Shown here: positions 27,251-36,066 of the stretch, piece after piece
Layout of the letters: each line of letters opens with the position of its first letter
Position numbering within the stretch: position 1 is the stretch's first letter
Notes under the pieces: generated by a model
The model's database searches: none
Seen by the model: the letters and a program-made list of their open reading frames with translations, nothing else
What the model was told of the DNA's origin: nothing
Position numbers and translations under genes: made by a program
Assembly: GCF_030818895.1 (NCBI RefSeq)
Contig: NZ_JAUTBA010000001.1
Coordinates: 3,534,001-3,598,000 of the forward strand
Reading direction: 5' to 3'
Length of the DNA: 64,000 nt
Origin: Sphingobacterium zeae
Lineage (GTDB): Bacteria; Bacteroidota; Bacteroidia; Sphingobacteriales; Sphingobacteriaceae

Positions 27251-28084
27251 ATGAATCTTTTAAATGTTTTTGACCAAATAAATGCTGTAGATCCTGAGTT
27301 CAGTGATCGCATCAGCCCACGTCGTGAAGCTATTAAAAATCTAGCTTCCATGAGTAAAAAAGTAACCTTAGCGGCACTACCGTTTTTTGTCAGTGAACTT
27401 TTCAAAAAAGCTTACGGTGCTACCGCTCCTACAGATGTCAACGGCGTCCTCAATTATGCACTCACGCTCGAATATTTGGAAGCCGAATATTATACGATGG
27501 GGGTTGCTAAGTCTGGACTTATTCCTTCGGGTAAACCACTTGGCGCTATTACGACCATACGGGATCATGAAGTCGCCCATGTCAACTTTTTGAAACAGGT
27601 ATTGGGCAGTAAGGCTGTATCGAAGCCAACATTTGATTTTACGGCTGGTGGCACTTTTGGAAATGTATTTAGCGATTATGACACATTTTTAGCTGTTGCA
27701 CAGGCGTTTGAAGATACTGGTGTACGCGCTTACAAAGGCCAAGCAGGCATTTTAGTTGGCAATCGGGTTGTCCTTACTGCAGCATTGCAGATTCATTCGG
27801 TTGAAGCTAGGCATGCATCACATATCCGTCAGATGCGTCGTGCACGCGGGGGCGCTGCAGCAAATCAAAAACCTTGGATCACTGGAGCAAATGATTCTGG
27901 TATCGGTACCGTGGTCGACGCTGTATACGCTGGTGAAGATAATGTAAAGCAAGCAGGCGTTGATATTACGGCACTCAGCAGTTCCATGGGAAAGATCTCC
28001 ACCAATGCCGCTACCCAATCTTTTGATGAACCATTATCTGCAGAAGCTGTACTTAACATTGCAGGTTTATTTATCAAAGCTTAA
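27251..28084 (+). CDS. second ferritin-like domain protein
   Basis: A 277-residue protein of the same PF13668-type family as its neighbour: NYALTLEYLEAEYYTMGV, TIRDHEVAHVNFLKQVLG and HSVEARHASHIRQMRR give the four-helix metal-site pattern. Its N-terminus (RREAIKNLASMSKKVTLAAL) looks like a weak Tat-type signal without a lipobox. It starts 20 nt after the first gene and is followed by a clear terminator, so the two form an operon and may form a complex. The two differ clearly in sequence, so the duplication is old. Confidence 0.83.
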   Translation: MNLLNVFDQINAVDPEFSDRISPRREAIKNLASMSKKVTLAALPFFVSELFKKAYGATAPTDVNGVLNYALTLEYLEAEYYTMGVAKSGLIPSGKPLGAITTIRDHEVAHVNFLKQVLGSKAVSKPTFDFTAGGTFGNVFSDYDTFLAVAQAFEDTGVRAYKGQAGILVGNRVVLTAALQIHSVEARHASHIRQMRRARGGAAANQKPWITGANDSGIGTVVDAVYAGEDNVKQAGVDITALSSSMGKISTNAATQSFDEPLSAEAVLNIAGLFIKA

Positions 28085-28111
28085 TAAAAGTCAAGCTACC
28101 TGTTAAAACAG

Positions 28112-28141
28112 CCCTGGTCTGCTATTCAGATCAGGGTTTTT
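28112..28141 (+). terminator. rho-independent terminator of the ferritin-like operon
   Basis: CCCTGGTCTG (28112-28121) pairs with CAGATCAGGG (28127-28136), with one G-T pair, followed by five T residues. It lies before the convergent DUF1501 gene ending at 28169. Confidence 0.88.
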
Positions 28142-28168
28142 CATACTATATTTCATACAAAGTAGATT

Positions 28169-29386
28169 TCATATAAAATCATAAATCCCATTTTTCCAAC
28201 CTAATATTTTGTCAGAATCCGCATCAAGCCAGCTTTTAAGTAAAGTAGCATACACCTTTCTAAAATCTTCGGCATACTGGAGATCACCCTCATTGAGTTG
28301 GGTCAGATCTGGCAAATCATTCAGTAATCCTTGCTTTTTTAATCCGCCCGAGAGCAGGAAAAGCTGATTGGCTGTACCGTGATCGGTACCATTGCTCGCG
28401 TTCTGTGCCACCCGCCGACCAAATTCAGAAAAGGTCATGAGCATGACATGCCGAAAAAGGCCATCTTGCTTTAAATCCTCTACAAAAGCTTTTAAAGCAT
28501 CATTGATCGTGCGAAATAGGCTCTCCTGCCGTTGATTTTGGTTGATATGCGTATCAAAACTACCGATCTGTAAATAATAAACCTGCGTATTGATATCCGA
28601 TTTAATCAGCGAAGAGACCGTCTTCAGATCCTTCCCAAGCTCCGAGTCGGGATACGTCGCTGCAGTCTTTCTGGCTTTGCTCTGTTCAAAGATATAATCG
28701 GCATTGCTGAGGGTATCCCCTAGTGTCTGGTACAGATAAGCAACTGTTTCGTCTTCATGCTGATGCTGATGTTCCTGATACAGCTTTTTAAAATACGATT
28801 CACGACTGGTCTGATACAGCTTTTTGGGATCTTTAAATGCGAATGCTTTTTGTCGCCTTCCTTTGAGCGCGAGGCTAAGCATATCATTCACCTCCAAAGC
28901 TTGCGTAGGATAGTCGCAGTCGTAACAGACCTGATCAAGATAGCGCCCTATCCAGCCGCTCTCCAAGTATTCATCACTTCGGCTCGCACTATGCCAGATA
29001 TCCATGCTACGAAAATGCGATTTGTTTGGATCGGGATAACCAACATTATTAAGCACAGCCAGCTCCCCACGATCAAAAAGCGTTTTAAAAAATGGCAACG
29101 CCGGATGAATACCCGCTTCATCCGTGAGCCGCAGCGCATTATTGATGGCAATCGTCTGCCGCTCGCGAAAGTAAATATCATTACGGATCGGAATGATCGT
29201 ATTAAGCCCGTCGTTTCCTCCGCTGAGCTGTAATATCACCAATACCTTATTCCGATTTTCCAGCGCAGGGGACGAAGATAGGGCTTTTAAGAAATTAGGC
29301 AACATTAGCGATGCCGACGCGAGTGAACTCGCTTTGAGAAATTGCCTTCGTTTAAGGATCATAGTAGTCGTTCTAACGGTTAACAA
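28169..29386 (-). CDS. DUF1501-family exported protein
   Basis: A 405-residue protein with a Tat-type signal (RRQFLKASSLASASLMLP) and the DUF1501 pattern: LVILQLSGGNDGLNTIIP, SHFRSMDIWHSAS, TFSEFGRRVAQNASNGTDHG. The domain has a sulfatase/alkaline-phosphatase-like look, but no enzyme activity is established to my knowledge. The first ATG (29386) overlaps the DUF1800 stop by 7 nt; an ATG at 29362 gives a more usual signal. DUF1501 and DUF1800 genes are a common pair in Bacteroidota and planctomycetes. Confidence 0.9.
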   Translation of the reverse strand: MLTVRTTTMILKRRQFLKASSLASASLMLPNFLKALSSSPALENRNKVLVILQLSGGNDGLNTIIPIRNDIYFRERQTIAINNALRLTDEAGIHPALPFFKTLFDRGELAVLNNVGYPDPNKSHFRSMDIWHSASRSDEYLESGWIGRYLDQVCYDCDYPTQALEVNDMLSLALKGRRQKAFAFKDPKKLYQTSRESYFKKLYQEHQHQHEDETVAYLYQTLGDTLSNADYIFEQSKARKTAATYPDSELGKDLKTVSSLIKSDINTQVYYLQIGSFDTHINQNQRQESLFRTINDALKAFVEDLKQDGLFRHVMLMTFSEFGRRVAQNASNGTDHGTANQLFLLSGGLKKQGLLNDLPDLTQLNEGDLQYAEDFRKVYATLLKSWLDADSDKILGWKNGIYDFI

Positions 29387-30756
29387 AGCTGATATTCGGG
29401 AGTGCTCATGGCTTCAATAATTGCCAATCGAATGTTTTCACTGTCATATTCATCCCGTAATGCTTTTTCAAAGGATAGCTGCCGCTGCAACAAAATACGA
29501 AAAGGGTCTCTCCCCCCAAAAGTAACTTCTACAGTGGACCAGTCAATGGAAATTTTTGGATTCTTATAGGCTTTTGCAAGCGCCCTCGACTGTTTCAGCC
29601 CCATGTCGAGGTCATCGTCATTATGGACATCAAGTTCGAGCGGCCGCAATCCGGTCCATATCTGCGGCAGCTGCATGCGGAGCAACAAGGTAGAGCTGTC
29701 TATCCATGCTTTTCCCAACGGCCAACCCGACACGTTAGGCGGATACAAAAGCATCTGCCCCAATAATTTCTGATAAATAATAAGGTTTTCCGGGTACGCG
29801 ATCTCCATGGGTAATATGCGCATAATACCAGCCATAAGTTCTATAGGTGACTTTACTTTGTTGCCTATATGTTTAACATCGTAAAACCAGTCCGCCGTAA
29901 ATATGCTGTTGACCAGTTGCCTGATATCATATCCTGAATGATAGAAATCACGGCTCAGTAAAGAGACAATTTCCTCATCCACCTGTTCGTTAACCAAAAA
30001 ACGGTATAGCTTTCGCGTAATAAACTGGGCTGTAACTGGCTGCTCCAATATACTATCCAAAATATCATTTCCATCAAAATTTCCCGTTTTCCCCAAAAAT
30101 GTTTTACTGCCGGTGTCATGAAACTTTTTGCGTACCAAGAACTGACCATCCTTATCGTAAGACCAACCTGTAAAGGCGCGCGCGGCCTCCCTAACATCCA
30201 ATTCAGTATAATTATCTCGTCCCATTGTGAAGAGCTCCATCACTTCCCGCGCGAAGTTTTCGTTCGGATGCCCCTTTTTATTTTGCTGGTTGTTGAGGAA
30301 GCTGAGCATAGCTGGGGCTTTAGAAACGGCAAATAGCAGGTCCCGAAAATTTCCTAGGGCATGCTCTCTGATTTCATTGAGGATGTGCGCACTAAAATTG
30401 GCATTGATGACCCTGCTCGCAAAGTGACCATGCCAAAAAAAAGCCATTTTCTCCCTGAGCTGATCCTCACCATGCACCATTGCTTCCAGAAAATTAAGAT
30501 TGATGTCAATATTACGCTTCCGGTTGAGTTGCTGTACCAACTTTTTATCTGAAGCATTCAAATGAGATAGAGCCGTATAGTCAACTGCGCCCTGTTCCGA
30601 ACTGAAACTGATCGCGTGTAATGGATGCGGCTGCGCATATAGCTTCCATATTGCTTTAGGAGATTGCTGTTCAAAATCCGTAATCTGCTGAAGGCTCATT
30701 CCAAACCCCGCTCGATTGGCCAGATGCTTATTTTTTATAAAATCAGAAATCATCAT
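29380..30756 (-). CDS. DUF1800-family protein
   Basis: A 458-residue protein with DUF1800 hallmarks: HLANRAGFGMS near the N-terminus, REKMAFFWHGHFAS, NENFAREVMELFTMG, EAARAFTGW, PPNVSGWPLGKAWI. No signal peptide is obvious. It is translationally coupled to the exported DUF1501 protein, its usual partner. The function is unknown; the pair is often suggested to act on an exported polymer, but the sequence does not decide. Confidence 0.9.
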   Translation of the reverse strand: MMISDFIKNKHLANRAGFGMSLQQITDFEQQSPKAIWKLYAQPHPLHAISFSSEQGAVDYTALSHLNASDKKLVQQLNRKRNIDINLNFLEAMVHGEDQLREKMAFFWHGHFASRVINANFSAHILNEIREHALGNFRDLLFAVSKAPAMLSFLNNQQNKKGHPNENFAREVMELFTMGRDNYTELDVREAARAFTGWSYDKDGQFLVRKKFHDTGSKTFLGKTGNFDGNDILDSILEQPVTAQFITRKLYRFLVNEQVDEEIVSLLSRDFYHSGYDIRQLVNSIFTADWFYDVKHIGNKVKSPIELMAGIMRILPMEIAYPENLIIYQKLLGQMLLYPPNVSGWPLGKAWIDSSTLLLRMQLPQIWTGLRPLELDVHNDDDLDMGLKQSRALAKAYKNPKISIDWSTVEVTFGGRDPFRILLQRQLSFEKALRDEYDSENIRLAIIEAMSTPEYQLC

Positions 30757-30980
30757 GCTTCCATTTACACCTAAATAACGAATTATTTATACATGTTAGC
30801 ATAAAGCTGCGAAGATTTAACAAACATTAAGTTAAATTAACAGTTTAACTATCAATCACTTTCAGGACTTCTAATTTTTTATTAAATTTAATCAGAGATG
30901 GGCATACGGTAATTTACCTTAGCATTTCATACATACTTTACGATCTACTAGTCGACAAACCTTTAAAAACCGAATATCAT

Positions 30981-31448
30981 ATGTTAAAACTAACCAAGGT
31001 ATGGGTATCATTATCGTTTCTTCCAATTTTCATACAATGCGTGGGAAGTCAAAGTGAGCCGTCCGAAAATTTCGATTGGCTCGTAGGAGAATGGCAGCGC
31101 ACCAACGAAGCCAAATATAAAAAGACCTTTGAATATTGGAAGAAACTCAACGATTCTGAATATGCAGGCTTTGCATTTACATTGCAAAACCTGGATACCA
31201 TTCATCAGGAAACCATGCAGTTGCTAAAATCTGACGGCAACTGGAATTTAAGGGTTAAAACGCCTGATGAGAAAAATTTTATCGCATTTTCCATGACCAT
31301 GATGAAAGATGGCCTATTCGAATGCAATAATGACTCGCTTCCGTTCCCAAAAAAGATTTCTTACTGGCGGGACGGTGAGAAATTGAAAGCAAATGTGGCA
31401 GGTGATAGCCTCCAGATTCCTTTCGATTTTAGTAAGATTTCCAAATAG
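30981..31448 (+). CDS. small exported protein, DUF6265-like
   Basis: A 155-residue protein with an N-terminal hydrophobic segment (VSLSFLPIFIQC), possibly a lipoprotein signal although Gln before Cys is unusual. The mature part begins FDWLVGEWQRTNEAKYKKT, the WLxGxW pattern of small lipocalin-like beta-barrel domains (DUF6265 type). It stands alone; the promoter is not evident in the 224 nt upstream. Its 3' hairpin overlaps the end of the convergent protease gene. Role unknown. Confidence 0.65.
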   Translation: MLKLTKVWVSLSFLPIFIQCVGSQSEPSENFDWLVGEWQRTNEAKYKKTFEYWKKLNDSEYAGFAFTLQNLDTIHQETMQLLKSDGNWNLRVKTPDEKNFIAFSMTMMKDGLFECNNDSLPFPKKISYWRDGEKLKANVAGDSLQIPFDFSKISK

Positions 31449-31472
31449 GGAGCTCTACAATCCTTTACGTTC

Positions 31473-31502
31473 AAAGCCAACTGAAACATGTCAGTTGGCT
31501 TT
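31473..31502. terminator. hairpin terminator overlapping the CPBP gene end
   Basis: AAAGCCAACTGA (31473-31484) pairs perfectly with TCAGTTGGCTTT (31491-31502) around AACATG. It closes the transcript of the small exported protein and also contains the stop and last codons of the convergent CPBP gene. Confidence 0.8.
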
Positions 31503-32183
31503 ATACACTGATGCCGCCAGTTTCATCTTTTTTCGAACCACCAAAGCAATCACCCAAACAAGTAGAAGAATACCTAAAATTGCGCCGCTTTTGGCGTTTA
31601 TACCGGGAAAGAAATTATTGAGGGAATGAAATGCACTAACAGCAACGAGTGACCCCGTTGCATCGGCGACTTTACCTATTCCCCAACTTCCCAACACCAA
31701 AATGGCGAAAAATGAGAAGTGAACCGGCGTAAAATCAAAATTGAGATGCCATAAAAACCATAGTAATGACAACAGCAATATGTTGTAGATGGGCTTCAAT
31801 GTTTTAAACTCCTGATAGAGAAAGCCCCGCCATCCAATTTCTTCCAGCAGACCGTAGATAAGCACAGTGAAAACAGTCAAATATGGAATAGTACCTTTTG
31901 AAAAATAAGACACCGTGCTGATCAAAACTACCGGAAATATCCAATATAACGTAATCGGAAAAAGGAGACTCCTATAGTTTCCTTTGAGTGAGAGTATGGG
32001 CTTTATCTTAAAAGTCACAAACACAATCCCAGCTCCAAGTGCAGGACCCATTCCTGTTAGTATGGATGTTAAATACGGATTGTCGATGGCATGTAGTAAT
32101 TCAGTTTTGTTGGTCAAATAGCGGCATGCGATGGCAATAATATAATAAACAATAACGGCCCAATAATTGATTTTTCTTTTCAT
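31491..32183 (-). CDS. CPBP-family intramembrane metalloprotease
   Basis: About 230 residues from the ATG at 32183; an upstream TTG (32207) is less likely. Six to seven membrane segments are present. The CPBP/Rce1 motifs are LLEEIGWRGFLYQEF (Glu-Glu and Arg), WFLWHLNF (His) and a C-terminal NNFFPG region, enough for an active metal site in the membrane. Family members cut prenylated proteins, act in bacteriocin immunity or process membrane proteins; the substrate is unknown here. The Crp-type gene upstream on the same strand may be co-transcribed. Confidence 0.88.
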   Translation of the reverse strand: MKRKINYWAVIVYYIIAIACRYLTNKTELLHAIDNPYLTSILTGMGPALGAGIVFVTFKIKPILSLKGNYRSLLFPITLYWIFPVVLISTVSYFSKGTIPYLTVFTVLIYGLLEEIGWRGFLYQEFKTLKPIYNILLLSLLWFLWHLNFDFTPVHFSFFAILVLGSWGIGKVADATGSLVAVSAFHSLNNFFPGINAKSGAILGILLLVWVIALVVRKKMKLAASVYKAN

Positions 32184-32251
32184 CCTGTTTGTATAGCTTT
32201 TTTGCAATGCCCAAAAATAACTGCATTAAAACGAAAAACACTTGACGAAAG

Positions 32252-32833
32252 TTAAGAAATCTTTTTTCTTATTCTGCTCAGGCTCTCCGGTGCTATCCCC
32301 AGATAGGAGGCGATAATTTTAAGCGGTGTACGCTGAAAGATATAGGGTCGTTCTTTTATCAATTTCTGGTATCGTTCGGTGGGCGACAAAGTCAGCAAAT
32401 TAATCTGCTCAGATTGCTTAGCTGTAAACATGATATCCGAAATCGCTTTACCGATAAGAAGTGATCGATCGGACTTTGCGTAAAGCTCCTGTAAATTCTG
32501 ATGGCTTACCGACCAAAGTTCTGTATCTTCGAGGCATTCCGTTTTGATGACAGTAGGTCTCTGTGATATAAAAGAAAGGTAATCGCTGAATAGCTGGTTT
32601 TCATAATATAGATTAATACAGATGTCTTTATGCTGATAAGGCACAAAATGTCCTACCGAACCTGAAACGAGGATGTTGATAAACTTTTCGGTCTTATCGT
32701 ATCCCTTCACGATTTCATTTTTTGCAAAACTCCGACGTTCCACCACTTTTGCAAATTCAACCCAAAATTTAATGTCGACGGAATAATAAGTATCAAATAC
32801 CGCTTTGATGTTTTCAGGAGATGGACCCTTCAT
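32252..32833 (-). CDS. Crp/Fnr-family transcriptional regulator
   Basis: A 193-residue protein with an N-terminal cyclic-nucleotide-binding-like beta roll (FAKNEIVKGYDKTEKFINIL, then GSVGHFVPY) and a C-terminal helix-turn-helix (TPLKIIASYLGIAPESLSRI). The arrangement is typical for the short Bacteroidota members. Key cAMP contact residues are not evident, so the ligand is uncertain. Its ATG overlaps the stop of the histidine-phosphatase gene by 4 nt, so the two are coupled. Confidence 0.88.
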   Translation of the reverse strand: MKGPSPENIKAVFDTYYSVDIKFWVEFAKVVERRSFAKNEIVKGYDKTEKFINILVSGSVGHFVPYQHKDICINLYYENQLFSDYLSFISQRPTVIKTECLEDTELWSVSHQNLQELYAKSDRSLLIGKAISDIMFTAKQSEQINLLTLSPTERYQKLIKERPYIFQRTPLKIIASYLGIAPESLSRIRKKIS

Positions 32834-33477
32834 ATCGCTTTGCTTTTATAATACGAAGTATCGCTCATCCGCCTCATAATTCTCTTTCCCATTTCTGTTT
32901 GGTACAGCAAAGAAACGCCACCACTGACGCCGTATAGATCCATTGTTTGAAGGCTTTCCGCCGGCAATCCAAGCCACATGACATTGAAGATACTTAAGCT
33001 ATCTCCGTGCGAGACAATGATAATATTTTCTTCGGTACTACCTAATATCGTTTCATAGAATGGTAGCATTCTTTGCCATACATCAAATCTGGATTCAGCA
33101 TCACTAAAACATTTATCATAGATCGATATTTCTTCCTGCTCAATATTATCCCTAAGCCATTGAACCGATTGCCCCACCGCTCGTCCAAGGTAACGTTCTT
33201 TTAGCGCGGTTGCCCATTGGGGAACGACATTAAACTGTTTTCCAATGATATCAGCGGTCTGGGCTGTTCTGCTGAGCGGTGAGGTATACACAGAAAACTT
33301 CGTATCCCGAAATTCCGACTTTAAATTAGCAGCGATATTTTCCGCTTGTTGGATCCCTTTTTCCGTTAATGGCCAATCGTACCAAGAACCAATCATGCCA
33401 TTCGTATGATGCACGGATTCCGGATGTTGTATCGTGATGATATTTTTCTTTTGAGACATACGTATATGAGTAGGCAT
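32830..33477 (-). CDS. histidine-phosphatase-family protein with altered RHG motif
   Basis: A 215-residue protein of the phosphoglycerate-mutase-like fold. The usual N-terminal RHG is IQHPES here: the His is kept and the Arg before it is Gln. Later motifs are TSPLSRTAQTADIIG (Arg), an acid region ALKERYLG and IIVSHGDSLSIFN (second His). It is therefore probably still a phosphatase acting through phospho-His. The ATG at 33459 is an equally good start. It is coupled to a Crp-type regulator, and I cannot name a substrate. Confidence 0.82.
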   Translation of the reverse strand: MPTHIRMSQKKNIITIQHPESVHHTNGMIGSWYDWPLTEKGIQQAENIAANLKSEFRDTKFSVYTSPLSRTAQTADIIGKQFNVVPQWATALKERYLGRAVGQSVQWLRDNIEQEEISIYDKCFSDAESRFDVWQRMLPFYETILGSTEENIIIVSHGDSLSIFNVMWLGLPAESLQTMDLYGVSGGVSLLYQTEMGKRIMRRMSDTSYYKSKAI

Positions 33478-33484
33478 TTAAGAA

Positions 33485-33515
33485 AAGCTGACGGCAACCA
33501 AGTTGCCGTCAGCTT
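33485..33515 (-). terminator. strong terminator after the C25-like gene
   Basis: AAGCTGACGGCAAC (33485-33498) pairs perfectly with GTTGCCGTCAGCTT (33502-33515) around a 3-base loop. On the minus strand a T-rich run follows, so it ends the transcript of the C25-like gene just before the phosphatase start. Confidence 0.88.
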
Positions 33516-33601
33516 ACACTTTATGCTGTCCACAATGGATAGCGCGTGGTTCAAAAATACCGAAATTCTTGTGAATCCATCAAAGGTTTCAACAACAACG
33601 T

Positions 33602-35830
33602 TTACTTTCTGGAATAGCCATCCATAATATTCTTTGTTTTCAGGCCTTGATATTTTACCGTTTCAGGAGCATCTGATTTTATCACTTCCTCACAAGCATC
33701 GTATATGGCGCGACGCTGATACGAAAGTGGAAACCAACTCAGTGCCTCTAGCGCTACGACACGTATATCCGCCGAGTTACTTTTATCCAGGGCAGTCTCA
33801 ATCAGTACCGGCACCATGCGGTGATAACGATACAAACGCATGGTACGGATATCATTGAGGCGCTCCTTTTCTTTTTCTTCCTTGTCCAAGATCTTTTTGG
33901 TCAGACTCTGGGTTGATTTTTCGCCAGAAAGAACAATTTGATCCAGTTTTTCCGCGAGAAGCTTCGCATTGCTCAGGCTGGAATCTTGTCGAATCTGACG
34001 ATCGATCTCCTGCTTGACCAGCGCTGGCTCCATAAAACTAAGCGAGGTTCGCAGGCGGTAACCAACCCGTTCGGAATGGGGATCGCTCAAATAAAGCTGG
34101 ATCATATCTTTGACAAAATCATTTCCCCCAAACTCCGCCAGATCATATACTGCCAAACGACGGATTAATTCATACGAATCGGATTTCGCAGCATGCAATA
34201 CCGCAAAGTAATCTGGATTCTCCAGTTGACGCAACTGTATAAAGGCCTGCGTACGTACGGTTTCAAATGCCGATTGAAAGTAATACTGTTTCAATAACGG
34301 GCTTACTTCTTTTTCAGTTAATATACGCGATAGATAAACCAAAGCCAGCGCCTGCAGGTCGGCATCGTCTTCTTTAAGCAGCTTGCGCCAGTATCCTGCA
34401 TTTTGATCATGCAAACCAATTGCCGTATTGATTTTCAACCGCTGATCGGCCTTACCTGTAAAATGATAGGTTGGATCTCCCAGAATATGGGTTTCGAGGT
34501 AAGCCATATGTTTCACCCAATTCCCGACGCGTACACCATGCTGCAGCAAACCCATAAGTTCACCCGGCCACAGATCCTGCAGTACTCCCACCGAATTGGC
34601 CACCGCCGCAATATTGTCATTATCCGAAAATGGATAGTAGCCCGCCAAATAATTGGGGAGTTGAAAGGATCCTGTCAGACAGGAATTGAGGTAAACCAAC
34701 GGGGCTTTGATACGTGCATCTTTGATATCGTGGATCTGCATATCCATATCGTCATTGAACAGGGAATCGGCCACGATACTTTTGGGGTCAAACGCATCAA
34801 GCATCCACTTCTCATTCACGCCAAGGGATTCCATAAACGATTTTTTAACCGATTCCACATCCCTTCCATCCTCTTTTGTCGAGCGTAGCTTGGAGCGGAG
34901 GTAGCGTGCCACATTCTCCATGGAAGGCTGCGGATTGGAGGCCAATGGATAACCATTTAACAGCTGCAACGTGGCTGTACCATGTCCGGTCATATATGCA
35001 AAATCCAATCCCTCCCGCTTCAGTTCATTCAATATATTGAACTTAATGAAGTTGTCGGAGCGAAAATTGATAAACTTGACTGAATTTCCCGGAAGAAACA
35101 AAGCGGGCATTTGCGATCTGAGTGCCAGCGCATCGCCGATTGTCGCGTTGACCGAATTGGAGTTATAGCCGTGACCGGTTGAAGCGATCATATCATTTAA
35201 GGGGTTGGCCTGTGCTTTCTGCTGAACGACCTTTTTTAAATATGCCTTGATTTTCGCAATAGGATCTTCTCCATTTTCCAAGGGCGGCTTGATCCGCGCC
35301 GAATAGATATCCATCTGTATATACTGCGGCGAAGCAGCACTTAAGCTATAGTAAAAATAATTGGACCTCGACTTGGCCGTATCCTGTTTGATAAAATCAA
35401 ATTGAAGGTCAAAATCATCGTAGTACCGGTCGGATGGTACCGATGACTTATCCCAGCGGATATTTTGCGACATCTTAAAGGCCGAAGTCAAAAACTGTGC
35501 ATCCCGTAGCATGGGTATCGGAATATCACCGATCAGTACCGTGCCCTCCAGGGGTTGTTTTTTTGCATACAGGCTCTTCAATAACGTCCGGATCTCGTCC
35601 GGTTTGGCCCATTGACTCGAAATAATATAAGTCCCTAATCCATCTTTTTCCACTGCGGCACGATAAGCATCAATCTCAGGTTTCGCCTGATCGTAGGTAT
35701 GCTGATCCACAATGATCGCAAAGGTGGTGGGGCTTTTTACAGTAGGCTCCTGTACGGCTTGCGCGTGGAGCTGCTCCACAGCGAACAAACTCAAGGCGAT
35801 AGATAAGCTGGTAAACGTAGTAGGTTTCAT
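33602..35830 (-). CDS. gingipain-like (C25, caspase-fold) protein with HEAT-like tail
   Basis: A 742-residue secreted protein from the ATG at 35830, which gives a clean signal peptide (cleavage near LHAQA). A TTG at 35866 would add 12 residues but lies in the promoter box. The C25-type pattern is visible: GTVLIGDIP (97-104), PSDRYYDDFD (132-141), His283 in YMTGHG, Cys384 in YLNSC and HILGDPTYHF (448-457). The His-Cys spacing of 101 residues is much longer than in gingipains, because of an insert near 292-370. Residues 465-740 look like HEAT-type helical repeats. It should be a periplasmic or surface cysteine protease, or a pseudo-protease, with a protein-binding tail. It is divergent from a TonB-receptor operon across 236 nt. 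Confidence 0.8.
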   Translation of the reverse strand: MKPTTFTSLSIALSLFAVEQLHAQAVQEPTVKSPTTFAIIVDQHTYDQAKPEIDAYRAAVEKDGLGTYIISSQWAKPDEIRTLLKSLYAKKQPLEGTVLIGDIPIPMLRDAQFLTSAFKMSQNIRWDKSSVPSDRYYDDFDLQFDFIKQDTAKSRSNYFYYSLSAASPQYIQMDIYSARIKPPLENGEDPIAKIKAYLKKVVQQKAQANPLNDMIASTGHGYNSNSVNATIGDALALRSQMPALFLPGNSVKFINFRSDNFIKFNILNELKREGLDFAYMTGHGTATLQLLNGYPLASNPQPSMENVARYLRSKLRSTKEDGRDVESVKKSFMESLGVNEKWMLDAFDPKSIVADSLFNDDMDMQIHDIKDARIKAPLVYLNSCLTGSFQLPNYLAGYYPFSDNDNIAAVANSVGVLQDLWPGELMGLLQHGVRVGNWVKHMAYLETHILGDPTYHFTGKADQRLKINTAIGLHDQNAGYWRKLLKEDDADLQALALVYLSRILTEKEVSPLLKQYYFQSAFETVRTQAFIQLRQLENPDYFAVLHAAKSDSYELIRRLAVYDLAEFGGNDFVKDMIQLYLSDPHSERVGYRLRTSLSFMEPALVKQEIDRQIRQDSSLSNAKLLAEKLDQIVLSGEKSTQSLTKKILDKEEKEKERLNDIRTMRLYRYHRMVPVLIETALDKSNSADIRVVALEALSWFPLSYQRRAIYDACEEVIKSDAPETVKYQGLKTKNIMDGYSRK

Positions 35831-35863
35831 ATTAAGATGTATTAAAATACGCATAAAGATGCA

Positions 35864-35871
35864 CAAATGTA
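35864..35871 (-). promoter_or_regulatory. candidate -7 box of the C25-like gene
   Basis: TACATTTG on the minus strand matches TAnnTTTG. It implies a 5' leader near 27 nt to the ATG at 35830 and excludes the upstream TTG start. The -33 box is not clear. Confidence 0.5.
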
Positions 35872-36000
35872 CAGCAACTTTATTTAAAACGATTAAAAAT
35901 AAAACATTTTACATTAGAATATTTTATTTAACGTACTATTAATCGTATTTACTTGAAATAATATTTTAAAATTCACTTATTTATAATAAATCTAAATACA

Positions 36001-36008
36001 TATATTTG
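36001..36008 (+). promoter_or_regulatory. candidate -7 box of the receptor operon
   Basis: TATATTTG matches TAnnTTTG and lies 58 nt before the ATG at 36067. The -33 position reads TTAT, a weak match. With the opposite box at 35871 it marks a divergent promoter region. Confidence 0.5.
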
Positions 36009-36066
36009 CAACATGCTAATATCAACAAGCAAAAACAATTAGTCATTAATCGCTAAACGAATATCT

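Noticed and set aside
35831..35866. TTG start giving 12 more residues on the C25-like protein
   Set aside because: It overlaps the -7 box and would put residues before an otherwise complete signal peptide.
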